This document shows, one piece after another, positions 56,201 through 64,000 of a stretch of 64,000 nucleotides of DNA. The notes below the pieces were generated by a model. That model did not search any database. It was not told the origin of the DNA and saw only the letters and a program-made list of their open reading frames with translations. The stretch is from assembly GCA_026122225.1 (NCBI GenBank), contig JANEZZ010001676.1:1550001-1614000 (forward strand), read 5' to 3'. The number at the start of each line of letters is the position of its first letter. Position 1 is the stretch's first letter. Origin of the DNA: Heloderma charlesbogerti (taxonomy: Eukaryota; Chordata; Lepidosauria; Squamata; Helodermatidae). The translations under genes and the position numbers were made by a program.

Positions 56201-59200
56201 GCTGTTTTTAATATCCTTGTGTGTGTTTTTTAGTGTTGCAGGGTTTTATTGTTTTAAATTGTTGTATACCATCTTGATGGCTCTTTAGCAGATAAGGTGG
56301 TATATTAATGTTAAGAACAAATAAATAATAAATAAAATCCCAACCAACTCTGAGTACGTTAACATTTAAAACTGCTTCTCCTAAAATGTTTTGGCTTAGC
56401 ATTTGCAAAGTATATCAGAAACTGTGTCTCATTTTTTCCCTCTGGACAGCACAAATACTGAGTTTGTAACTTAAACCGCTCCACGCCCATCCCCAACCCA
56501 CCAGTCATGTTTTTGTCAGCATCTTTAGATCAGGCGCTCAGAAGATTCTTTCTTGTTGACGGGCTCTCAGGCAGAAAAGAGAACCTGACGAACGCCCCAG
56601 GATCTGTTACCCTTGCAGCAGAATTGCTCCTCAGGTAAATTGTCATCATCATGTGGGGGATATGTGCTAAGATTGAAAAATGGTTTGGTTATATTTATGT
56701 TTTACAATAATTGTACATTTTGTGGTTTTAACTTTTGTCCTGTGAATGGTTAACAACTGCCATTGCTGCGGCCACCAGAAGGAGAGGCAGGCATCTGAGG
56801 CAAGCAGTCAAGCCCCCCTCCATCGTGCCTAGATGCAGCTCCAACTGAAAGCCCCCTCTCTCCTCCTATCAGCTGCCATTGCTGAGGCCATCAGAGGGAA
56901 AGGAAACAGCAGTCCCTGCGATGTGCATCAGGCCAGCTCCATGAACTGCCTGTCACACAAACGCAAAGGGCTTTGGAGACAGAATGGAAGTCAAGACAAT
57001 CTAACCATAACCATGGGATCTCCAGCGTGGTGCCCGTGGCTGCCAGTGGGCCCGCAGACACCTCCCTTAGTGCCTGGCAGGCTCCCTGCCCCTCCTGATT
57101 TTTTTTTTTGTTTCTTAATAAAATTGCTCCATTGAAGCTGCTGTTTGCATTGGGAGGAAATCCTCCATTGGTGCCAACAGGAGTTTCCCCTAAAATGCAA
57201 ATAGGCACTTCGGAGAGGCAAGGACCATGGGGGGGAGAGAGAGAGACGTGTTCCCTGTCCCTTCCCTCCACTGTCTGTCCTAAGGATGGCTTGGCTTCTC
57301 TGCAACTGGCAGCAAAAAACCGTGCATGTTAATTGCATTCCCACAATGGATATGACGCCTAGTTTGCACCAAAGGTGCCTCTAGTAGCCCCATCAGCATC
57401 CTGAGATACTGAGAGTGTTTTAAATATATTAGCTTTGGCTGCCTCCTGCCCAATTAACACCCTTCTCTTCCATTGCAGCTCTTTTCTCCTGTACAGAGGC
57501 TTAAGATTCATCATTTATTCCTCTAATTGCTTGCTTTGTCCTCCAGTTCATGTTCCTCCCCCACACCTTTTCTTTTTCCTGGCTTTCATAGTGTATATCT
57601 GCCAACCAGTATTCCTGGAGACAATCCCCCGTTCCTGTTGAAGGTGAAATATGCAACACGAGACAGTGCTGGAGTCACCCAGGCAAGTGTGCCTAAGTGT
57701 GTGCGTGCGTGTGGCAGAAAAAGCCTTGCCCCTCCACCCCCAGTCCCTAGCAGCTGGAGGAAATGAAATGCATGTGCAAGGCAGCAGCTGAAACAACAAG
57801 ACTGGCTGGCTGGATTTCTCTCCCCCACCCCCGCCCCACAAACCCTTCAAGTTTTCCTCTCCCTCCAGGCTTCCAGCAGCTGTTGCTTCAGCAGGTGTTA
57901 ATGAGAACCGGCTTTGTGCTGGGATATTGTCAGCCTTGAAAGCAAAGGCTTCTGTTTCACCTGCCTGAATGCCCAAACTTGCTCACTGCAAACACGCTGC
58001 CTCTCTGGCACTGAGGTACCATAAAAGGATTGCCTAAAACGGGTGGACAGCGTGTGGGCTCCAGGGGCCGCCTTCTACCCTCTGGGGCCCTCTGTGAGTT
58101 GAACTCCTGCCACAGCAGCAGCAGCAAAAAAAGAGGCAGTTTGCTGCCGAAATTTAGCAGCGAACCACTACAGAGCCCTAGAAAGGCCAAATGTTGCTTG
58201 AAAACAAGCATATAGTTATTATATACTCCTACTATATACTAATTGTGAAGTCATTCTCTGAGTGTGTATCCTTATGTAGCGAAAACAGCCCAAGGGGGTG
58301 GCATCAGTGGGGTTGGGTGAAACCCCACGCTTTGCAGAAATGAAAACAACTTTAAGGATGGGGAAATCCTAAGGGGAGGAGGACCAAAATATAGCCCTTT
58401 GAAGGGAGTGGGGGTGCCCTCACGCCTAGCGGTGCTGGCAGATTCAAAAGGTTGCTCAGGTAGAACACCAACCCAGCAAGGTGGGCTGCCACCACCCCTT
58501 ACATCTACCTCAGCCTGAGCCAGGGGATTCTCGGACCTTACACAATGCTCTTGAGGTTTAGGGAATAGGGGTTCAAACCACTACTCCCTATTTCCCAGCC
58601 CCAAGCCAGACATGTTCAACTGTAGCAATTAACCAAACAGAAGACTCTGGATTTAGTCCTGAGGCTTACTTGGAAGGAAGCACCCACAACTCTAAAGGTA
58701 GAGATTAATTTTATTTACATAGAGGAAGGGGAAAGGGATGAAAAGGTATACAAACATCAGGGAAACCTTTGGAACAATGCTCCAGGTAGAAAATAACAAA
58801 GCAACACCTAAGCCTATCCTGTACAATACCTAAGTATGGGTCTTCCAATAGGGCAAGACCCAATTCAGGTTCCAAAAGTTCTCGAGCCCGAAACCAACAA
58901 AGATGATGACAAAGGGGTGGCTCCAAGCTCCCTCTTTTTATGCTCAAACCCCTGACAACTCAAGGAAGATCCTTATTAACCAATCACAGGCCAGCTACAG
59001 CAGCATTCCCAAACCCTGGAAAGAAGGGTAGAAGTTCCCACAGGAACACAGCTGAGATCATTCAGCCCAATTAACTGAGTCTTAATCTGGCCTTGAAGGC
59101 TAGAACTATCTTGAGATAACAGACACACAGGTGGTTACATCACTCTGTGCCACTTCAGCTTGGCCAAATGGAGTTGCCACACACTTAGGGCACAGAAAGA

Positions 59201-61454
59201 AAACAGAGTTCTTGACAAGACCATAGAGGACTGAGCAAGCTGCATACTGGCTGATTGTGCGGGGTGGGAGAAAACTGTTTGGGGGGATAGAATTGTGAAA
59301 GAGGGCATGGATGGATGGATAGATAGAAATGGTGAAAAGAAGCACTCTACAACATTTTGCTGCAGATCTTGCTTGTATTTTTTAAAAGCAGAAACACCTG
59401 CAGAATTAAACAGTTAAAAAACATTTTGAAATATGTTAAATGAACTTCCTGGGTTGTATGAGTGAGATGCAGAAGCATTCAGATAAAATCTTTGCCAGCT
59501 TAGCCAAAGTTTGCACAAGAGCCTTCCAAAGCTACTGAATAGAATGAATTTAGCTCAGGCTTTGTCTATGTTCTGCAGCTGATGTACCTGTTTTCTTTCC
59601 TTTGCTACTTTTCTTTGTATTCCTTCTTTACAGGTGTCATTTTCAGTCTCTTATATTCAGAGTCCTGGAACAGCTCAGCAAACTACAGATGTGAGTAACA
59701 GTCATGGCAAAATTCCAGAGGGTAGCTGTGTTTATTCTTTACAACTCTTCATTGGTTTTGCTGAGCAGAGTAATCCATTTAGTGTGGCTGTGACGGATTC
59801 TTTCCTGGACCAGGGCTCACTGGCTCACTGATACAATGGCTCTAGGCAATGAAAACTCACATCCTACAATAAAACTGTTTATCCTTAAGGTGCCACAAGA
59901 CCCTTTGTTGTCATAGTGGAGGCTAAACTACACATTATGTTAAAAGATTCCTGCCCCTCTTTTTTTTCCTAATGAGTTTAGAACTGGCCACATCTCTTTC
60001 TTTAGAAAAAGCAGCAACATGGCCCCTGATCTAGATCAGGAGTGTAGGACAAGGGAAACTTTTTTTAAAACTCTTTCCCCCATGTCATCCCCCTACACCC
60101 ACCCCATCCAGAGGATTTGCTCCTGAAGGTGCTATTTGCAGGTTGGGGATATGTTCTTAATTATAGACCTGCAGGGCCGGCCCTACCGTTAGGCAGGGTG
60201 ACGCAGTCGCCTCAGGTGGCAGATGCTTGGAGGTGGCAGGAAGGAAGAGAGATCTGTGCGCCACACGGCCTACTTTGTAAGTTAGCTTGCTGCCTTCAGG
60301 TGCAGTGGAGGACACTGTCTCATCATCAGTGTTGAAGACAGCTGGCTTTTTGTAATGGAATGGGAACCATCTTGTTCTTCTCCTCAGGCAGCAAAATGTC
60401 TTGGGATGACCGTGTAGACCTGAGACATCTGTACAGTACAGCTTATTTAATCTCAAGGTGGGAGGGGCAATGTCTGGTTCTTTCGTTCCATGTATTGTTC
60501 ATTTGAGTTCTGGTATGAATGCCACACACATCTCTTTCCTCTATCTTTGCCCTCCGTCTTGGCAGATTGTGTTTGGAGTCTTGGGATTTCTTGCGCTCCT
60601 CCATGCCTTGTTGGAGACCAGCAGCTGGGCCCGGAGATCTCGACTTCCCAATGTAAATTTTATGGTAATGGTGACATTCTTCTTTCATCACAACTGGGTT
60701 GAAAGCATGATGAGTTGTTCACCCTCCTGGACTTATTTAACAGACATGCTAGCTATTTTTCTGCATGCCTGCTCTTTGCTAGCACATCCCTAATAATAGA
60801 AGATGATGCAGTTTGCATGTGGTTGCATCTATAATGCAATTCCTCTCAAAATGTTACTCCCTCTGGAAATTTTTTTTTTTTAATTTCCCCTTGCAGATCA
60901 TACTGAAGTTCTTTGCCTACTTTGCTGGATCTCTGGCAAATGTCTTTTTCATGGTCACTCTGGGAATTGGCATTTATTGGCTCATAGTTTTCAAGGTAAG
61001 GCGGTCTCGGGCCTAGAATGACAAAATGTGTCTCACTTACACTTGGAGGTGATGTCTGCACCAGCAGTTCCTTCTAGACCAAACTGGGGGCAGCCTTTGT
61101 ACTTAATCCTAGGGCTGTACTTGCAGGTTTTGTGCCAGGAGAGCTAGCACCTAATTAAAAAGGGGTGATGAGATGTGAGCCCCAAAGAATTATCTGTATC
61201 AACATATTTTAGCTTAAACTTACTGCTAGTGACTGCGCCTTAGGAGAGACATTTCAACCTTTTTGAATGGGTAAACTCCCAAATGATTGGCAGTCAGCAG
61301 AAAGGGGTGGGGCCAGAGAATATCTTTTGCCCTCATTTTAAATCCCTCTCCTCAGGGGCAACAGTTTTCTGCAGCTGAGGTGACGCTTCCCGCTGCTGGT
61401 GGCCAAATAGAAACCAACTTTATTATCTACGTGTTGTGTGCTCTTGTGTTGAAG
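46871..61454 (+). CDS. Meckelin-like (TMEM67-family) membrane protein, 5' part, 14 exons
   Basis: Exons 46871-47054, 48428-48501, 48602-48670, 49632-49732, 51884-51962, 53506-53583, 53844-53909, 55183-55327, 56520-56634, 57592-57682, 59634-59690, 60566-60664, 60897-60995 and 61356-61454 join in frame to 1356 nt (452 codons); the gene continues past the window. Order: signal peptide (1-18), first cysteine motif (about 35-75), beta-rich luminal region (110-350), membrane segments at 354-376, 390-418 and from about 437. Diagnostic matches to meckelin are VRGTFLGWED, FGTSYSQS, FFLVDGLSGR, VSFSVSY, FGVLGFLALLHALL and GSLANVFFMVTLGIGIYWLI. TMEM67 acts at the ciliary transition zone; the same site is inferred here. 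Most positions differ from human TMEM67, and about 150 residues of its cysteine-rich domain are missing, so I call it a paralog. N-glycosylation sequons: NET, NVT, NLT. No stop or frameshift seen. Confidence 0.85.
47189..47252 (+). repeat. (GATA)n microsatellite
   Basis: About 14 GATA units in intron 1 of the meckelin-like gene. Confidence 0.95.
47253..48427. other. Rest of meckelin-like intron 1
   Basis: Contains a family H end remnant near 47622 (CAGGGGTGCACAACCCTTTC). No further cysteine-rich exon was found when reading for C-x-C or C-x2-C between splice signals. Confidence 0.5.
48428..48501 (+). CDS. Meckelin-like exon 2
   Basis: Residues 62-86: GLGCVCVAGLNETRK then a NCPGC ending, matching the TSCVCLPGF segment of TMEM67 in position and cysteine spacing. 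Acceptor CTTTGTAG, donor TGT|GTAAGC, phase 0. Contains the sequon N-E-T. Confidence 0.8.
48602..48670 (+). CDS. Meckelin-like exon 3
   Basis: Residues 87-109, begins SSLPPPNTLWESMSLDTSF and ends ACN. It follows an intron of exactly 100 bp (GTAAGC...AACAG). Only the ESMSL part resembles TMEM67 (just before its conserved LTSCQ region), so homology is weak here; the exon is supported by clean splice sites and by phase 0 on both sides. Confidence 0.68.
48798..48970. mobile_element. DNA element fragment
   Basis: GTAGGGATGTGTGAACCAAC then CCCCCATCTGGGATCGG, the inverted end of the element at 23790-24115. Confidence 0.5.
49395..49525. mobile_element. Palindromic MITE, family A
   Basis: TTCCAGATGTGTTGGACTAC on the left pairs with TAGTCCAACACATCTGGAAA on the right, almost perfectly. 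It ends about 100 bp before exon 4. Confidence 0.8.
49632..49732 (+). CDS. Meckelin-like exon 4
   Basis: Residues 110-142: NTCNVTSCQIITNMVILE aligns with the NLTSCQALGNMCVM segment of TMEM67. The following stretch (FYLKNRAYDLYMKAK) is about 15 residues shorter than in TMEM67. Acceptor TCCCTAG, donor AA|GTGAGT. Confidence 0.8.
49942..50045 (+). repeat. Interspersed repeat fragment (GGCCCTACTATTAGGCAG family)
   Basis: CAGGGCTGGCCCTACTATTA, then GGCAGCAGATGCTGGGAGG. The same block is at about 60172-60260. Confidence 0.65.
50453..51121. mobile_element. hAT-type DNA element (non-autonomous)
   Basis: Ends CAGTGCTTCTCAAACTGTGG and GACGGTTTGAGAAGCCCTG are inverted copies. The interior has no transposase ORF. 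No convincing 8-bp flank duplication. Confidence 0.65.
51182..51370 (-). mobile_element. tRNA-derived SINE-2
   Basis: GCTTACACCAGGTCAGACTA at one end, GCGATTCAACCTGGGACT (B box) and GCTTGTGCTCTA at the other. Confidence 0.68.
51375..51640 (-). mobile_element. tRNA-derived SINE-1
   Basis: (TTTA)n, then CACAGCAACCCTGTGAGGTA, CACCCAGTGAGCTTCATGGC and the reverse A box CTCTAACCACTACACCACAC. Confidence 0.82.
51748..51838. repeat. Short interspersed repeat (AAGTAAGCCC family)
   Basis: GCGCAATCCTATAATCTCTA, CTCAGAAGTAAGACCCACTC, then its inverted counterpart GGGGCTTACTCCTAGGCAAG and TAGGATTG. Ends about 45 bp before exon 5. Confidence 0.7.
51884..51962 (+). CDS. Meckelin-like exon 5, GC donor
   Basis: Residues 143-169: ELPKLWYGSTGRPFPP parallels NLPWLFYGDQ of TMEM67. 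Acceptor TTTTCAG. The donor is AAG|GCAAGT, a consensus GC splice site; no GT near it keeps the frame. Confidence 0.8.
51963..52977. other. Meckelin-like intron 5, mostly unique
   Basis: Begins with the GC donor. A-rich runs near 52320; no exon or clear repeat. Confidence 0.45.
52976..53106. mobile_element. Palindromic MITE, family A (well preserved)
   Basis: CAACATGTGGCCCTCCAGAT on the left and ATCTGGAGGGCCACGTGTTA on the right are inverted copies; centre CATTAGCTATGCTGGCTAGG. Confidence 0.85.
53506..53583 (+). CDS. Meckelin-like exon 6
   Basis: Residues 170-195: IDFKVIKYNVRGTFLGWED, clearly homologous to the SYDIRGNFLKW beta-strand region of TMEM67. Acceptor CACTACAG, donor CAA|GTGAGT, phase 0 at both ends. 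Confidence 0.88.
53612..53702. mobile_element. Palindromic MITE, family A (diverged)
   Basis: CGATTCCCAGCAATGCTAGC, TGGGGTTGATGGGCGTTGTA, then CATGTGGAGAGCGCCAGTTG. Confidence 0.5.
53844..53909 (+). CDS. Meckelin-like exon 7
   Basis: Residues 196-217: LCPNSQNVLDATFMFGTSY, parallel to LCPDTETRLNAAYSFGTTY of TMEM67. Acceptor CTTTTAG, donor TCT|GTAAGT. Confidence 0.88.
54098..54612. mobile_element. DNA element, family Z-like
   Basis: Starts CAGGGGTCCCCAACCTTTTT and ends CACCATATTGGGAACCCC, inverted ends as in 23188-23780. The interior differs and is C/A-rich. Confidence 0.65.
54690..54828. mobile_element. Palindromic MITE, family A
   Basis: GGCAGGAATGGGGAACC and GTTCCCCACCCCTG form the ends; arms flank GATTGGCCATCCTGGC. 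Confidence 0.75.
54839..55031. mobile_element. hAT-type MITE, family Q, complete with exact 8-bp target duplication
   Basis: 193 bp. Arms CAGTGGAGACCGGTGGCTCT and GGAGCCACCAGCCTCCACTA are inverted copies. GTTCTAGG occurs immediately before (54831-54838) and after (55032-55039). Perfect 8-bp duplications are the mark of hAT transposition. Confidence 0.92.
55183..55327 (+). CDS. Meckelin-like exon 8
   Basis: Residues 218-265, with PEPIFYEMFVQFEDEKGNPQ aligned to PTPIFYDVYLEYTDENQHQ of TMEM67, and the PVPV motif. Acceptor TTGTTACAG, donor CAAG|GTGAAA, phase 1. Confidence 0.88.
55595..55920. mobile_element. hAT-type MITE, family H (diverged)
   Basis: GGACCTGGGGTCCCAATCC, CCAGCCCTCCAGGGTTCCCC, then GGACTGAAAGCAGTTCCCCA. 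Confidence 0.65.
55940..56335 (+). mobile_element. L2-like LINE 3' end
   Basis: The last coding part reads ERTFSCVAPKLWNALPQELR then GVKTYLF, followed by a TTTTAATGTTTTTGCTG tail and AATAAATAATAAAT. Confidence 0.75.
56520..56634 (+). CDS. Meckelin-like exon 9
   Basis: Residues 266-303: LRRFFLVDGLSGRKENL corresponds to TRRIFLVDAVSGRENDL, the best conserved ectodomain block. Acceptor TTTTTGTCAG, donor CAG|GTAAAT, phase 2. Carries the sequon N-L-T. Confidence 0.88.
57005..57140. repeat. Family W repeat fragment
   Basis: GGGATCTCCAGCGTGGTGCC then CCCTCCTGATTTTTTTTT-type sequence, as at 2810-2900. Confidence 0.55.
57592..57682 (+). CDS. Meckelin-like exon 10, GC donor
   Basis: Residues 304-334: SVYLPTSIPGDNPPFLLKV matches SVHLVPNTINGNIYPPL of TMEM67. 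Acceptor CTTTCATAG. Donor is CAG|GCAAGT, the second GC donor in this gene; it gives the phase 0 required by exon 11. Confidence 0.82.
57683..59633. other. Meckelin-like intron 10, no feature recognised
   Basis: Begins with the second GC donor. Mostly unique sequence without recognisable repeats or exons. Confidence 0.45.
59634..59690 (+). CDS. Meckelin-like exon 11
   Basis: Residues 335-353: VSFSVSYIQSPGTAQQTTD, parallel to VSFSVTYEMDHGEAHVQTD directly before the first membrane segment of TMEM67. Acceptor TTTACAG, donor GAT|GTGAGT. Confidence 0.85.
60170..60345 (+). repeat. Interspersed repeat fragment (GGCCCTACCGTTAGGCAG family)
   Basis: GCAGGGCCGGCCCTACCGTT and GGTGGCAGATGCTTGGAGG, as at 49942. 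Confidence 0.65.
60566..60664 (+). CDS. Meckelin-like exon 12, first membrane segment
   Basis: Residues 354-386. IVFGVLGFLALLHALLE is the first transmembrane helix (ALGVLGGLAVLASLLK in TMEM67), followed by the cytosolic WARRSR turn. The donor ATG|GTAATG was preferred over AAT|GTAAAT because it keeps the same spacing to exon 13 as TMEM67. Confidence 0.85.
60897..60995 (+). CDS. Meckelin-like exon 13, second membrane segment
   Basis: Residues 387-419: KFFAYFAGSLANVFFMVT then the LGIGIYWLIVFK end, the strongest match to TMEM67 (YYAGDLANVFFIITVGTG). Acceptor CCTTGCAG, donor AAG|GTAAGG. Confidence 0.92.
61190..61320. mobile_element. hAT-type MITE, family H (remnant)
   Basis: AACATATTTTAGCTTAAACT then GAGAGACATTTCAACCTTTT, the middle of the family H element. 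Confidence 0.5.
61356..61454 (+). CDS. Meckelin-like exon 14, start of third membrane segment
   Basis: Residues 420-452: a luminal-type loop, then FIIYVLCALVLK, parallel to FVTYVGCAFALK of TMEM67. Acceptor CTCCTCAG, donor AAG|GTAAGG. The following TMEM67 exons (from LQFLHKL on) were not found in the remaining 2.5 kb. Confidence 0.85.
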
Positions 61455-62074
61455 GTAAGGGGCAGCTTTGAGAGAGCTGGGCGTTAAGAGACAGAGGAAC
61501 CAAAACTCTTTGGCATTGTGTCTCAGAGAGACATTTTAAACCTCTGAAGGTTTTTAAAGCTGGCCAAAGTAAGCAAAACCCTAACAAGGAGAGATTGTTT
61601 GGGCTGACCTAAATTAAGTGGAAGTCTCCCTGGGAAAGAGAATCTCTCTCGTGCAAATCTGCAACCCAAGGCACTCTTGCCAGCATCTGACTCTTTATCA
61701 AGACTGAGATGGACCTTTGGCGCTCCATGAAGCCATGTCTACATGACGTACCTCTATTAGTTTCACTGCCATGGCTTTCCCCCAAGTTACTCTCAGAGTT
61801 GTAGTTTTACAAAGCTTTGCTCACCTGGTAGAAGAATAAAAATACCTTAGGTACCAGCTTGAAGCCGTTTGATTTCCCAGGCTTTTTAATTCTTCAGGAA
61901 ACTTTTGTGTGTATGGTGCCTGTTACACTTCTGTGATCAAAGTGCTTCGTTTATGTTGATTTGTCATAATCCTTGGCAACGTAGATCTGTATTACAGTCC
62001 TCTTTTTTCAGAAGGTGCTGGGGGCTGAGTGAGAGTTGCTTCCCTAAGGCCATCAGAGGGGAGATGCAATATAT

Positions 62075-62425
62075 GAATGTAGGAAGAAGCTATTTTATAC
62101 TGAGTCAGGCCATTGGTCCATCCAGTCTGTTCCAGCCTTCCCCAGCCAGCTGCCGTATGGTTGTTGTGGACCAACTCCCATTAGCCCCAGCCAGCTTGGC
62201 CAATGGTCAGGAATCCTGGTAGTTGTAGTCTAAAACCTCTGGAGGGATCCAGGTTGGGGAAAGCTGGTCTATTCTGGAGCAAGTCTCCCTAAGGCCTTAA
62301 GTGCTGCCCTTTCCCAGCTTCCTGATTTCATCTTAACAGGGTTTGATTGAACCTTGGGCATGTGCTGTATCATGGAGCTATTGTCCTCCCCTAACTGGGG
62401 CATCTCCGTGGGAGAAGCTCCAGGG
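62075..62425 (-). mobile_element. tRNA-derived SINE-2 with a nested family A MITE
   Basis: SINE-2 parts GCTATTTTATACTGAGTCAG and TTTGATTGAACCTTGGGCAT are separated by a palindrome (about 62128-62272) with CCAACTCCCATTAGCCCCAG and GGTAGTTGTAGTCTAAAACC. Confidence 0.72.
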
Positions 62426-62499
62426 AATCCAAAAGCCTTTTAAAGGTGATTACCCATTGATCCTCAGTGCTGTCAATCTTTACCCCAAAAGACTGAGTC

Positions 62500-62800
62500 A
62501 GTAGGAACATAGGAACATACAAAGAGCCCTCTGGATCAAGCCAAGGGTGCATCTAGTCCAGCATTCTGTTCACACTGTGGTCAACCAGCTGCCCGCAGGA
62601 AACCCACAAGCAGGAGACGAGTGCAAAAGCACCCTCCTGCCCATGATCCCCAGCAACTGGTGTACATGGGCTCACTGCCCCTGATACTGGAGGCAGCATG
62701 TAGCCATCAGGACTAGTAGCTATTGATAGCCTGCTCCTCCAGGAATTTGTCTAATCCCCTTTTAAAGCCACCCAAATTCATGGCCATCACTATTATGTAC
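62500..62800 (-). mobile_element. CR1-like LINE 3' end
   Basis: GAACATAGGAACATACAAAG, CATCTAGTCCAGCATTCTGT, CCATGATCCCCAGCAACTGG and GTCTAATCCCCTTTTAAAGC. Confidence 0.8.
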
Positions 62801-63289
62801 TAGCACAGCACACAGCTCCCCACGGGTATACGAGCCCCCACTTGTTCAGTCTCTAAGACCCAAAGCAAACATTACTTTAAAGACCTAGCCAGCAGCTGTG
62901 TCTTTTTTTCTATGTTACTCTAGAGTAAGGATGGGAGGATAGCTGATCTGGATTGCGACACTAGTGTGGGAGGAGGATTAGAGGGCTTTAACCTCACCCA
63001 CCCATGCTGTGGTTGTGGTCCAGATCACAGCTCTGTGCCCGCCATTTCTATAGCCAAATAGCAATCTACCTGCTTTGATGGATCACTACTTGGCAATAAA
63101 AATTTTGTGGGAGGGGAAGAGTTAAAGCCCTCTACCCCCCTACACTAGGGTCCTGATCTGGACTGGGGGAGGGGCTGCACTTACTTCAGAGTAAAACAGA
63201 AAAAAGGCATACGTGGTACCCTACGCCTTTAGAGTAATGCCGGCTTTAGAGTTTCAGTTTGAATGGAGCTGGGCTTGACAGTAGAGAGA

Positions 63290-63362
63290 TAGTCAGAGAG
63301 CTTCGGCTATTGGGCGGTATAGAAATGAAACAAACAAACAAATAAATAATAAATAATAAATA
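63290..63362 (+). mobile_element. L2-like LINE tail
   Basis: GAGCTTCGGCTATTGGGCGG then an A-rich tail of AAAC and AAAT units. Confidence 0.7.
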
Positions 63363-63505
63363 GTGGAGCCAGGGCTCACAGTGTTGAAGCACTGGGGCTT
63401 TTTGATTAGCAAAGACGATGGCGTCTCTCCCCCCCCCCCCCCCGTCAGACATCCTTGTTCCTCCTCAGCTTAGCTGCAACCCTCGCAGTAGCTGGGGGGA
63501 AACGG
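63363..63505 (+). repeat. Family X repeat, cut by the LTR-like element
   Basis: GGAGCCAGGGCTCAC, TTTTTGATTAGCAAAGACGA, CAGCTTAGCTGCAACCC and GGGGGGAAACG follow the order of the copy at 240-475 and stop where the LTR-like element begins. Confidence 0.65.
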
Positions 63506-64000
63506 TGTCAAGGGCTCCTTGGAGGGCTCTCTCAGTCTAATCCAGTAGCCAAGTCCAGACGCAGACAAAGGGATTCTTTTCAAAGCTTTATTCTTCTTTT
63601 ACAACTTACAACTCTACAGGTAGCAACTAGATCTGAGCAGCAGCATCCCTGTGCCCTAAGTTGGAACAGTTGGTCCCCGTTTGAAAGGCAATTACTGGCA
63701 GACCCCTGAATATAGGGACTAGGGAGCATCCCTCCCCTTTTCCCTTGAATTCTCTGGGCGCAACCGTTCTTTGAGCGCCAACCGGGCGCTACGCCTCCTT
63801 TCCGCGCTCTCCATTTGGCACCGCTCTCTGCGTCTGCGCCGCGCATCCAACCAGTCTGCTATTGGTGCTGGGTCACTCCCTGGACTGCTTTCTAATCTAG
63901 GAATGTTGGTGGGAGGAATCTCTGTCAGCTGCGGGCCCTGGGAAAAAGGGGCACACTCCTCTCCCAGGAGCGACTGCTCTTCCTCCAAATCAGAACTACT
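63506..64000 (-). mobile_element. LTR-like element, second copy, cut by the window end
   Basis: Begins TGTCAAGGGCTCC and is alignable with 44625-45120 throughout (for example GGATTCTTTTCAA, GGCAGTTGGTCCCC versus GAACAGTTGGTCCCC). The minus strand carries AATAAAGC near 63590 and an open frame of at least 89 codons (63988-63719) in the same position as in the first copy. Confidence 0.6.

Noticed and set aside
46871..61454. The possibility that the meckelin-like gene is a pseudogene
   Set aside because: All 14 exons are open, splice sites are intact (two GC donors are consensus), and phases match at every junction. The missing cysteine block is an in-frame difference.

Overview
The window is vertebrate nuclear DNA, most probably from a squamate reptile (lizard or snake). 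The coding exons are amniote genes with GT-AG (and two GC-AG) introns. The repeats fit a reptile: CR1 LINE ends with the hallmark ATTCTATGATTCTA tail, L2-like LINE tails, tRNA-derived SINEs with pol III boxes, many short palindromic hAT-type DNA elements with 8-bp target duplications, and two LTR-like elements. No Alu or mammalian L1 was seen. There are no runs of N, and nothing bacterial or plasmid-like.

Layout. (1) 1-15,940: no recognisable coding exon. It holds repeats plus one CpG-rich stretch (about 9,130-9,445) ending at a good splice donor, a candidate 5' UTR exon. (2) 15,981-38,634, plus strand: the complete coding sequence of KIAA0513 in 12 exons (421 codons plus stop), in frame across every junction. 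(3) 38,635 to about 44,230: probable long 3' UTR ending at an AATAAA at 44,211, with an internal tandem duplication. (4) 44,230-46,870: intergenic, with an LTR-like element, an old repeat and a candidate RFX X-box. (5) 46,871-61,454, plus strand: the first 14 coding exons (452 codons) of a meckelin-like (TMEM67-family) membrane protein. The rest of that gene lies beyond the window. (6) 61,455-64,000: its next intron, mostly nested repeats and a second LTR-like copy.

The most interesting item is the meckelin-like gene. It shares the family's signal peptide, first cysteine motif, luminal beta-rich region and first membrane segments, but differs from TMEM67 at most positions and lacks most of the cysteine-rich domain. 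Its neighbour here is KIAA0513, not the usual TMEM67 neighbours. In human (from memory) KIAA0513 sits beside CIBAR2/FAM92B at 16q24, while TMEM67 sits close to CIBAR1/FAM92A at 8q22. This gene therefore looks like the duplicate partner (ohnolog) of TMEM67 kept in this lineage and absent from mammals, possibly with a specialised ciliary role. The two genes are head to tail with no sign of a shared promoter. All family comparisons were made by eye from memory and need database confirmation.
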